Below are positions 1 through 4,444 of a DNA stretch of 9,826 bases, in pieces. Each line of letters begins with the position of its first letter. Within the stretch, counting starts at the first letter, position 1. The translations under genes and the position numbers were made by a program. The stretch is taken from NCBI GenBank assembly GCA_017391665.1, contig JAFOXS010000199.1, forward strand, positions 1 through 9,826, written 5' to 3'. Origin of the DNA: Alistipes sp. (GTDB lineage Bacteria; Bacteroidota; Bacteroidia; Bacteroidales; Rikenellaceae). The notes under the pieces were generated by a model. The model was not told where the DNA came from, did not search any database, and saw only the letters and a list, made by a program, of their open reading frames with translations.

Positions 1-199
1 GCTGGGCGATGTGAAGGCTCACTATGGCGTGGATGTGGATGACAAGGTGCGCGCAATGCTCTGCGCGGGTTGTAACTCAACATCGAAGACTCTGCCCGTC
101 ATTGCTCTGTGCGATAGTTTTGGTCGTGTGGTCTATTTCTCTCAGGGTTATAATACCTCGGTGGCCGAACAGTTAAAGAGTGTTATTCACAAGCTGTAG
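1..199 (+). CDS. C-terminal fragment of a protein with a thioredoxin-like end (5' truncated)
   Basis: An open frame enters from the left edge (first full codon at position 2) and ends at TAG 197-199, giving about 65 C-terminal residues. The fragment has LPVIALCDSFGRVVYFSQGY followed by a terminal amphipathic helix (SVAEQLKSVIHKL). This looks like the last part of a thioredoxin/TlpA fold: a Leu-Pro that could be the cis-proline, a beta hairpin carrying the 'D-x-x-G-x-V-V' turn, then the closing helix. The redox CxxC site, if there is one, would lie to the left of the window. I recall similar C-termini on large Bacteroidales transglutaminase-domain proteins, but that is memory and cannot be tested here. 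The last 27 nt overlap the 3' end of cutC on the opposite strand, and a strong terminator follows about 100 nt after the stop. The frame is secure; the family assignment is tentative. Confidence 0.6.
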   Translation, partial: LGDVKAHYGVDVDDKVRAMLCAGCNSTSKTLPVIALCDSFGRVVYFSQGYNTSVAEQLKSVIHKL

Positions 200-907
200 G
201 ACCACCTCGCGCGATGAGTGGCGTATTACGCCCTCGCGGTCGGGGTATGCTGAAAATGATACATTAGTGCCACGATAAGCCAGGTCGTGGTCATTTATAG
301 CGGCTGTGGAGTGAAACTCCGTGGCCGCTGTTTTTTGCTCTATCAGGACTATATTCTGCGGGTTGATGCCAGCACCTGGCATGATGATAATGCGCCTTGC
401 GGCCTGCCGTACAAGTTCGGCGAGAAGTTCTGCTCCCTGCTCCGCCGAAGGCATCTGTCCCGATGATAGCAGGCGGTCGCAACCGAGCGATATAATCTGC
501 TCCAAAGCCTTGTGAGGGTCGCGGCAAACGTCAAATGCACGATGGAACGTAACGGATAGATCGCCAGCGGCCTCGATCATACGCTGGCAAGCCTCAATGT
601 CAATGTCGCCCTCTGCAGTGAGTGCTCCAATGACAACACCATGTACGCCCGTTTGGCGGCAAAACTCAATATCCTTGCACATTGTGTCAATCTCGTCTGT
701 GGTATAGTAGAATCCTCCCTCGCGCGGGCGGATAAGTACATTTATATCTATATTGAGATTGGCCTGTGCTATGGCCTCGATTGTTCCGTGGCTGGGTGTT
801 ACGCCTCCGCATGTTATGGCCGAGCATAACTCTATTCTTCGGGCTCCGCCGGCGGCAGCCTCGCGTGCCTCGCTGAGTGATGAGCAGCAAACTTCGATAA
901 TTCGCAT
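173..907 (-). CDS. cutC: CutC family copper homeostasis protein
   Basis: A 244-residue protein of normal CutC length, folding as a TIM barrel by family knowledge. The motifs are collinear with CutC: EVCCSS near the N-terminus (5-10), GGARRIELCSA (20-30), GGVTPS (34-39), IRPR (59-62), GVVIGALT (90-97), a hallmark VTFHRAFD block (119-126) with DP at 130-131, LLSSGQ (146-151), IIIMPGAGI (173-181) and EFH (197-199). CutC is cytoplasmic and was linked to copper tolerance in E. coli; its biochemical activity remains uncertain, so the name gives family rather than proven function. The ATG at 905-907 places the conserved EVC strand at the extreme N-terminus, as in homologues. The gene is divergent from rsmA (88-bp gap). 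Its stop (175-173) lies inside the 3' end of the convergent left-edge gene, a 27-nt tail-to-tail overlap. No terminator for cutC is evident beyond its stop. Confidence 0.93.
   Translation of the reverse strand: MRIIEVCCSSLSEAREAAAGGARRIELCSAITCGGVTPSHGTIEAIAQANLNIDINVLIRPREGGFYYTTDEIDTMCKDIEFCRQTGVHGVVIGALTAEGDIDIEACQRMIEAAGDLSVTFHRAFDVCRDPHKALEQIISLGCDRLLSSGQMPSAEQGAELLAELVRQAARRIIIMPGAGINPQNIVLIEQKTAATEFHSTAAINDHDLAYRGTNVSFSAYPDREGVIRHSSREVVLQLVNNTL
299..336 (+). terminator. Intrinsic terminator of the left-edge gene, antisense inside cutC
   Basis: Arms 299-311 (AGCGGCTGTGGAG) and 317-329 (CTCCGTGGCCGCT) pair over 13 bp with three central G-U wobbles. The loop is TGAAA, and after one G there is a run of six T (331-336). 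This is a textbook rho-independent terminator on the plus strand, 100 nt past the stop of the left-edge gene. It lies wholly within the cutC reading frame on the opposite strand. On the minus strand it has no T tract after the stem, so it should act only on plus-strand transcripts. Confidence 0.75.
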
Positions 908-930
908 CGTGAAAAAGTTTTTAATTCTTG

Positions 931-938
931 TAAAGGTA
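931..938 (-). promoter_or_regulatory. Candidate -7 box for cutC
   Basis: Read on the minus strand this is TACCTTTA, a 7/8 match to the Bacteroidota -7 consensus TAnnTTTG. It would start transcription near position 924, about 17 nt before the cutC ATG. No TTTG is seen at the usual -33 distance, so the call is weak. Confidence 0.3.
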
Positions 939-980
939 TTAATTTTTTCGTGATTTGTCGCTTTGAACGAGGAATTTGCG

Positions 981-988
981 TAACTTTG
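981..988 (+). promoter_or_regulatory. Bacteroidota-type -7 promoter box for rsmA
   Basis: TAACTTTG matches TAnnTTTG exactly. TTTG tetramers lie upstream at 954-957 and 962-965, but their spacers (23 and 15 nt) are off the usual value of about 20. If transcription starts about 7 nt after the box, the first nucleotide falls at about 995-996, on or next to the A of the rsmA ATG. The TAA of the box is also an in-frame stop for rsmA, so no longer N-terminus is possible. Confidence 0.55.
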
Positions 989-995
989 TGGCTGT

Positions 996-1784
996 ATGAC
1001 ACAGGTTAGAGCAAAAAAAGCACTCGGCCAGCACTTCCTGACCGATCTGAATATAGCGCGTAAGATATGCTACTCGCTCTCTGGCGGTACGGCTGAGGAG
1101 CCCGCACAGGTGCTGGAGGTTGGTTGCGGTATGGGTGTGCTGACGCAATTTCTGCTGCAGCGCGATGATGTGGTGACCTATGGTGCCGAGATTGATTCGG
1201 AGAGTGTGGAGTATCTGCATGAGCACTATCCCGACTTCGCTTCACGACTTATCGAGGGCGATTTCCTGAAGATGGATTTGCGCGAACGTTTTGGCGAGCA
1301 AGTGCGAGTGATAGGTAATTTCCCGTACAACATTTCGTCTCAAATCTTCTTCAAAGTCATTGAGAATCGCGACATTGTGCCCGAATGTGTGGGCATGATT
1401 CAGCGCGAGGTGGCGGTGCGTATTGCCGAGCCCCCAGGGTCAAGAGAGTATGGTATTCTGAGTGTTTTGCTGCAGGCGTGGTACGACATTGAGTACCTGT
1501 TTACTGTCGGTGAGAAGGTATTTAATCCACCTCCAAAGGTGAAGTCAGCGGTGATTCGCCTAAAGCGTAATGCCACAACACAGCTCGGATGTGATGAGGC
1601 GCTGTTTGTAAAGGTTGTGAAGGCTTCGTTTGGTCAGCGTCGCAAGATGATTCGCAACTCGCTGCGCTCGGTGTTTGGCGATTTTGGTGGTGCGGAGCAT
1701 CGTTTCTTCACGCAGCGTGCCGAGCAGTTGTCGGTGGCCGATTTTGTGGAACTGACAAATTGGGTGGCAGAGAATAGAGCATAG
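996..1784 (+). CDS. rsmA: 16S rRNA (adenine1518-N6/adenine1519-N6)-dimethyltransferase RsmA/KsgA
   Basis: A 262-residue enzyme of standard length that uses S-adenosylmethionine to dimethylate two adjacent adenosines in the 3'-terminal helix of 16S rRNA, a late step in small-subunit maturation. Visible motifs: KKALGQHFLTD (7-17), the N-terminal RsmA signature; SAM-binding motif I EVGCGMGVLT (41-50); acidic E65 and D67 at the end of strand beta-2; EGDFL (87-91); catalytic motif IV as GNFPYNISSQI (107-117), with NFPY in place of the commoner NLPY; FNPPPKVKSAV (176-186); and the C-terminal FGQRRKMIRNSLR block. The ATG at 996 is the only possible start because an in-frame TAA lies at 981-983. Loss of this enzyme gives kasugamycin resistance in many bacteria. 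The downstream trp leader has its own promoter, so rsmA is probably monocistronic. No canonical terminator follows it. Confidence 0.97.
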   Translation: MTQVRAKKALGQHFLTDLNIARKICYSLSGGTAEEPAQVLEVGCGMGVLTQFLLQRDDVVTYGAEIDSESVEYLHEHYPDFASRLIEGDFLKMDLRERFGEQVRVIGNFPYNISSQIFFKVIENRDIVPECVGMIQREVAVRIAEPPGSREYGILSVLLQAWYDIEYLFTVGEKVFNPPPKVKSAVIRLKRNATTQLGCDEALFVKVVKASFGQRRKMIRNSLRSVFGDFGGAEHRFFTQRAEQLSVADFVELTNWVAENRA

Positions 1785-1790
1785 TTTTTT

Positions 1791-1819
1791 CATAAAAGAT
1801 GCAAAAAAATGCATCTATG
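1791..1819. other. Short A/T-rich hairpin after rsmA
   Basis: GATGCA (1798-1803) pairs with TGCATC (1810-1815) around an A6 loop, and the outer CATA (1791-1794) and TATG (1816-1819) pair across an AAA bulge. There is no T tract after it on the plus strand, so it is not a typical terminator. It could slow or trim rsmA transcripts. Role unknown. Confidence 0.3.
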
Positions 1820-1844
1820 TAGAACAATGTTACGATTTTATGCT

Positions 1845-1852
1845 TATATTTG
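1845..1852 (+). promoter_or_regulatory. Bacteroidota-type -7 promoter box for the trp leader and trpB
   Basis: TATATTTG is an exact TAnnTTTG match. The predicted transcription start is about 1858-1860, some 12 nt before the leader-peptide ATG at 1871. No TTTG is found at -33; that position holds TAGAACAATG (1820-1829), a sequence repeated inside the leader. Confidence 0.65.
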
Positions 1853-1870
1853 CGTTATAAACCTTTTCGC

Positions 1871-1921
1871 ATGATGAATACAGTACATAACTCTTGGTGG
1901 TGGCGCTCGTTGGATATATAG
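1871..1921 (+). CDS. Trp leader peptide (MMNTVHNSWWWRSLDI)
   Basis: A 16-codon reading frame from a tandem ATGATG to TAG 1919-1921, with three consecutive TGG codons at 1895-1903. Tryptophan is the rarest amino acid and TGG its only codon, so three in a row in so short a frame just upstream of a tryptophan-synthase gene is the signature of an attenuation leader peptide. The peptide itself need have no function: translation speed through the TGG run reports the supply of charged tRNA-Trp. The stop codon overlaps the first base of the antiterminator 5' arm (1921-1929), so a ribosome that reaches the stop covers that arm. The name trpL is used for such leaders in E. coli, but no homology to it is implied. 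Confidence 0.87.
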   Translation: MMNTVHNSWWWRSLDI

Positions 1922-2001
1922 AACAATGGCGTTAGATGAGTATGTATTTAGCATAAGTGATATAAAAATAAAGAAAACCATTGTTCGCGGTCGAACGATG
2001 G
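1907..2001 (+). promoter_or_regulatory. Tryptophan attenuator: protector, antiterminator and terminator arms
   Basis: Four mutually exclusive segments can be read. Segment 1 (1907-1912, TCGTTG) pairs with 1924-1929 over 6 bp with two G-U wobbles. Segment 2 (1921-1929, GAACAATGG) is the exact reverse complement of segment 3 (1978-1986, CCATTGTTC), forming a 9-bp antiterminator. Segment 3 can instead pair with segment 4 (1992-2001) as the terminator. Inferred logic: when Trp-tRNA is scarce the ribosome stalls on TGG 1895-1903, leaving 1921 onward free, so 2:3 forms and trpB is transcribed. When Trp-tRNA is ample the ribosome reaches TAG 1919-1921 and covers segment 2, so 3:4 forms and transcription stops. 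The pairings are read directly from the sequence; the regulation is inferred from the classic trp/his attenuation model. Confidence 0.85.
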
Positions 2002-2007
2002 TTTTTT
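1974..2007 (+). terminator. Attenuator terminator upstream of trpB
   Basis: CCATTGTTCG (1978-1987) pairs with CGAACGATGG (1992-2001) with one T-G wobble around the tetraloop CGGT. It is extended by AAAA (1974-1977) against TTTT (2002-2005), and the T tract runs 2002-2007. This is a strong intrinsic terminator placed between promoter and gene, 57 nt before the trpB ATG, which only makes sense if it is conditional. Confidence 0.9.
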
Positions 2008-2064
2008 ATGTTGCTTTAGCGATAGCGAACAATGAAAATGTAAAAAATAAAAATATAAAAGGCT

Positions 2065-3429
2065 ATGAAGACAAAGAAGTTTATTTTGCCCGAGAGCGAG
2101 ATGCCTACAGCATGGTATAACATTGTGGCCGATATGCCCAATAAACCGCTGCCGTGTCTTGATCCGCAGACCAAGCAGCCCATTACATTTGAGAGTCTGA
2201 GTCGTATCCTTGGTGAGGAGTTGGTGCGTCAGGAGTTATCTACCGAGCGTTATATTGAGATTCCCGAGGAGGTGCAGAACCTCTATAAGATATGGCGTCC
2301 TACGCCCGTTGTGCGTGCCTATAATCTGGAGCGTGCGCTTGATACGCCGGCAAAGATATATTTTAAGAATGAGGGTACATCACCCGCAGGCTCGCACAAA
2401 CCCAATACCGCTATTCCGCAGGCCTATTACAATGCCAAGCAGGGTATTAAGTATCTGGCGACGGAGACCGGCGGCGGCCAGTGGGGTAGTGCCATGTCGC
2501 TTGCCTGCCAATATTTCAATATTGACTTGCGCGTATATATGGTGAAGGTGAGCTGTCAGCAGAAGCCTTATCGTCGTCTGTTGATGAATGCGTGGGGAGC
2601 GAATGTTATCCCTTCGCCGAGTAATACTACCAAGTTTGGTCGCGAGGTGCTGGCCAAGGATCCTGACTGTGCAGGTAATCTCGGTATGGCTATCTCGGAG
2701 GCTGTGGAGAGCGCACTGGAGCATGGCGATACGACACGCTACTGCCTGGGCAGTGTGATGAATCATGTGCTTATGCACCAGACTATTATTGGTGAGGAGA
2801 GTATTAAGCAGATGGAGATGGCCGGTGACGAGCCCGATGTGGTTATCGGTTGTTTTGGCGGTGGTTCTAACTTCGCGGGTATCGGCTTCCCCTTCATCCG
2901 TCGCAATCTGACTGAGGGCAAGAAGACGCGTGTTGTGGCCGTTGAGCCCGCATCGTGTCCCAAGCTTACTCGTGGCGAGTTTCAGTATGATTATGGCGAC
3001 ACGGCAGGTATGACTCCCATGATGCCGATGTTTACGTTGGGTCATACGTTCCAGCCCTCGAATATCCACGCCGGAGGTCTGCGTTATCACGGTGCAGGTC
3101 CTATCGTGAGCCAACTCTATAAGGATGGTCTGATGGAGGCGCAGTCTGTGCAGCAGCTTGAGACCTTCTCGGCAGGTATGCTCTTCGCGAACAGCGAGGG
3201 TATTATCCCTGCACCCGAGTCATGTCATGCGATCGCCGTTGCCATTCGTGAGGCGCAGAAAGCTAAGGAGGAGGGTAAGGAGAAGACAATCCTGTTCAAT
3301 CTCTCTGGCCACGGTATGATTGATTTGTATGCTTTTGAGCAGTATTTTGCCAATAATTTGGTGGATCACGATCTGCCCGAGGAGGAGATTCGTCGTGCCG
3401 TAGATCAGCTGGATAAAATTATCAAGTAG
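2065..3429 (+). CDS. trpB: Tryptophan synthase beta chain, long TrpB2 type
   Basis: A 454-residue PLP enzyme that condenses indole with L-serine to give L-tryptophan. Motifs: W77-R-P-T-P substrate-site region; KNEGTSPAGSHKPN (101-114) with the Schiff-base lysine K112; ATETGGGQWGSA (132-143), where E134 matches the catalytic glutamate; the PLP-phosphate loop CFGGGSNF (263-270); NSEGIIPAPESCHA (376-389); and LSGHG (413-417) near the PLP pyridine ring. Its length, about 50 residues over the usual ~400, and the N-terminal extension with WYN (17-19) place it in the TrpB2 group, which often does not pair tightly with TrpA and may salvage free indole. No trpA or other trp gene is adjacent, which fits that view. 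The ATG at 2065 is preceded by a very A-rich leader and no Shine-Dalgarno sequence, normal for Bacteroidota. Expression is probably controlled by the attenuator upstream; a strong terminator follows the stop. Confidence 0.96.
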   Translation: MKTKKFILPESEMPTAWYNIVADMPNKPLPCLDPQTKQPITFESLSRILGEELVRQELSTERYIEIPEEVQNLYKIWRPTPVVRAYNLERALDTPAKIYFKNEGTSPAGSHKPNTAIPQAYYNAKQGIKYLATETGGGQWGSAMSLACQYFNIDLRVYMVKVSCQQKPYRRLLMNAWGANVIPSPSNTTKFGREVLAKDPDCAGNLGMAISEAVESALEHGDTTRYCLGSVMNHVLMHQTIIGEESIKQMEMAGDEPDVVIGCFGGGSNFAGIGFPFIRRNLTEGKKTRVVAVEPASCPKLTRGEFQYDYGDTAGMTPMMPMFTLGHTFQPSNIHAGGLRYHGAGPIVSQLYKDGLMEAQSVQQLETFSAGMLFANSEGIIPAPESCHAIAVAIREAQKAKEEGKEKTILFNLSGHGMIDLYAFEQYFANNLVDHDLPEEEIRRAVDQLDKIIK

Positions 3430-3447
3430 AGATTCACTGTTAATAAT

Positions 3448-3486
3448 AAATGGCTATCTGCTAAAAGCGGATAGCCATTTTTTTTT
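3448..3486 (+). terminator. Strong intrinsic terminator of trpB, shared convergent region
   Basis: Arms 3450-3461 and 3467-3478 form a 12-bp stem with a single T-G wobble and a TAAAA loop. A run of nine T follows (3478-3486), with AAA (3448-3450) on the 5' side. The last T bases also form part of the stop codon of the convergent hydrolase gene (3485-3487). On the minus strand the same stem is followed by TTTATTATTA, so it may also terminate, less efficiently, in that direction. Confidence 0.92.
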
Positions 3487-4204
3487 ACTCCATTGGGAAG
3501 ACCCTCACATCGGTGATTCCCTCCAGTTCGCTTTTCAGTCGCTCGATGTCGGTTACCTCATCCACCTCGCCGTAGTGGTAGGGGTAGAATATGCGGGGAC
3601 GTATCGCCTTGATGGCCACTATATCCTGATCAACGGTCATGGTGTAGGGCTGATTAACTGGCAGGAACGCTACGTCGATATTCTTCAGAGCCTTCATCTC
3701 GGGCGTGAGTTCGGTGTCGCCGGCAATGTAGATGCGCAGACCTGTAGCCAATTCGATTATATAGCCGCAATCCTCGCGTGCCTGTGGGTGGAAATCGGTA
3801 TGCCCCTCCGAGGTGTTATATGCTGCTACTGCCTCTATTGTTAGCCCCTCCCAAGGCTGAGCCTTCAGGCCAGGAGTCATTACTACGGCCTCACCATCGA
3901 AGACCTCCGCCGATGTCTTGTCGCACAGGATGATGCTTTTGTTTGTCGTGATGTCGTCAATGGCCGCACGGTCGAGGTGGTCATAGTGAGAGTGTGTTAC
4001 CAATACCATGTCGGCCTTGGGCAGACGAGCATACTCGGCATATTGCAATACAGGGTCGTTGTAGATATGGCGCTGGCCAATCTGTATAGCGAATGAGGCG
4101 TGTTTGAAGAAGGTGAATTTTACATCGTTGCCCTCCGCGTCCTGCACAATATCGGTAGGGTACGAGGGTGTAGGCTTGCCTGAAAAAACAGAAAATATTG
4201 ACAT
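3485..4204 (-). CDS. Metallo-beta-lactamase-fold metal-dependent hydrolase (UlaG/UPF0173-like)
   Basis: A 239-residue cytoplasmic protein with no signal peptide. It has the metal-binding signature THSHYDHLD (70-78), with H71, H73, D75 and H76 as dinuclear metal ligands. Further candidate ligands are H135 or H139 in GHTDFHP (134-140), D163 in IAGDTE (160-165) and H210 in YPYHYGE (208-214). The N-terminal FTFFKHASFAIQIG (30-43) resembles the 'G-H-A/S-x-x-L/I' strand of the beta-lactamase superfamily 3 branch (UlaG, UPF0173). The AGDTE motif and the 'LPVN' segment (181-184) also fit that branch. Members hydrolyse varied esters, lactones or phosphodiesters, and the substrate cannot be read from sequence. 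The gene is transcribed alone from a near-consensus promoter (4271-4302) and converges on trpB, sharing its terminator. Fold and metal site are sure; the substrate is unknown. Confidence 0.9.
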   Translation of the reverse strand: MSIFSVFSGKPTPSYPTDIVQDAEGNDVKFTFFKHASFAIQIGQRHIYNDPVLQYAEYARLPKADMVLVTHSHYDHLDRAAIDDITTNKSIILCDKTSAEVFDGEAVVMTPGLKAQPWEGLTIEAVAAYNTSEGHTDFHPQAREDCGYIIELATGLRIYIAGDTELTPEMKALKNIDVAFLPVNQPYTMTVDQDIVAIKAIRPRIFYPYHYGEVDEVTDIERLKSELEGITDVRVFPME

Positions 4205-4270
4205 CGTAATAATGGTTTAATTATTCATTTTTAGGTTGGTAGCGCCGATCCAAAACCAATCGGCCAAAGA

Positions 4271-4302
4271 CAAAGATAAGTATTAGAAATGAAAAATTCA
4301 AG
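4271..4302 (-). promoter_or_regulatory. Promoter of the metallo-hydrolase gene
   Basis: On the minus strand 4278-4271 reads TATCTTTG, an exact TAnnTTTG -7 box. Twenty nt upstream, 4302-4299 reads CTTG, a 3/4 match to the -33 TTTG. The predicted start is near 4264, giving a leader of about 60 nt before the ATG at 4204. Confidence 0.65.
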
Positions 4303-4323
4303 ATTTTTTCCATGCAATGGCGC

Positions 4324-4357
4324 AAAGCCTGCGTAAGAGTGTATGCGGGTGCTTTTT
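4324..4357 (+). terminator. Orphan terminator-like hairpin in the divergent intergenic region
   Basis: AAAG (4324-4327) pairs with CTTT (4352-4355) and CCTGCGTA (4328-4335) with TATGCGGG (4342-4349), with a TG bulge (4350-4351), two G-U pairs and a 6-nt loop. Five T follow the C (4353-4357). It has terminator form on the plus strand, but no plus-strand gene lies between it and the trpB terminator. It may block antisense or read-through transcription from entering plsC, or end an unannotated RNA. Confidence 0.4.
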
Positions 4358-4380
4358 GTTGATAAAATTGGAGAGTTTTT

Positions 4381-4412
4381 TTTGGGCGATAGGTTAAAAA
4401 TAAGTAAATTTG
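4381..4412 (+). promoter_or_regulatory. Consensus promoter of plsC
   Basis: A -33 TTTG (4381-4384), a 20-nt spacer and a -7 TAAATTTG (4405-4412) make the best full Bacteroidota sigma-ABfr promoter in the window. The predicted start is near 4419, a leader of about 25 nt before the ATG at 4445. Confidence 0.8.
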
Positions 4413-4444
4413 CAAGATAGAATATGTTTTAATTACAACCCGTT

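Larger units (their letters stand above)
1820..2034 (+). repeat. Three copies of GAACAATG flanking and within the trp leader
   Basis: GAACAATG occurs at 1822-1829, 1921-1928 and 2027-2034. The first two copies share ten bases (TAGAACAATG, 1820-1829 and 1919-1928). Copy 1 sits where the -33 element of the leader promoter should be. Copy 2 is the 5' arm of the antiterminator. Copy 3, preceded by C, is also perfectly complementary to 1979-1987 in the terminator's 5' arm. Copy 2 has a clear structural job; the other two may be chance or remnants. Confidence 0.45.

Noticed and set aside
218..230. Hairpin GGCGT/ACGCC just after the left-edge gene
   Set aside because: Only 5 bp with no T tract, and it lies in cutC coding sequence; the stem at 299-336 is a far better terminator.
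1785..1819. Intrinsic terminator for rsmA (T6 at 1785-1790 plus hairpin 1791-1819)
   Set aside because: The T run precedes the hairpin and no stable stem lies before it, so the order is wrong for a plus-strand terminator.
1926..2120. Plus-strand open frame of 64 codons covering the attenuator and the start of trpB
   Set aside because: It spans the terminator stem, overlaps trpB out of frame, has low-complexity Lys/Asn-rich composition from A/T-rich DNA and no recognisable motif. The leader and attenuator explain the region better.
2380..3114. 244-codon antisense frame inside trpB
   Set aside because: Shadow frame opposite the highly conserved PLP-binding segments of TrpB; His/Thr-rich with no motif or promoter.
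4221..4415. Minus-strand small frame with a hydrophobic stretch (MEKILNFSFLILIFVFGRL) between the hydrolase and plsC
   Set aside because: Its inner ATG (4313) and longer start both lie upstream of the predicted hydrolase transcription start (about 4264), it runs through both promoters, and its hydrophobicity is what A/T-rich DNA gives by chance.
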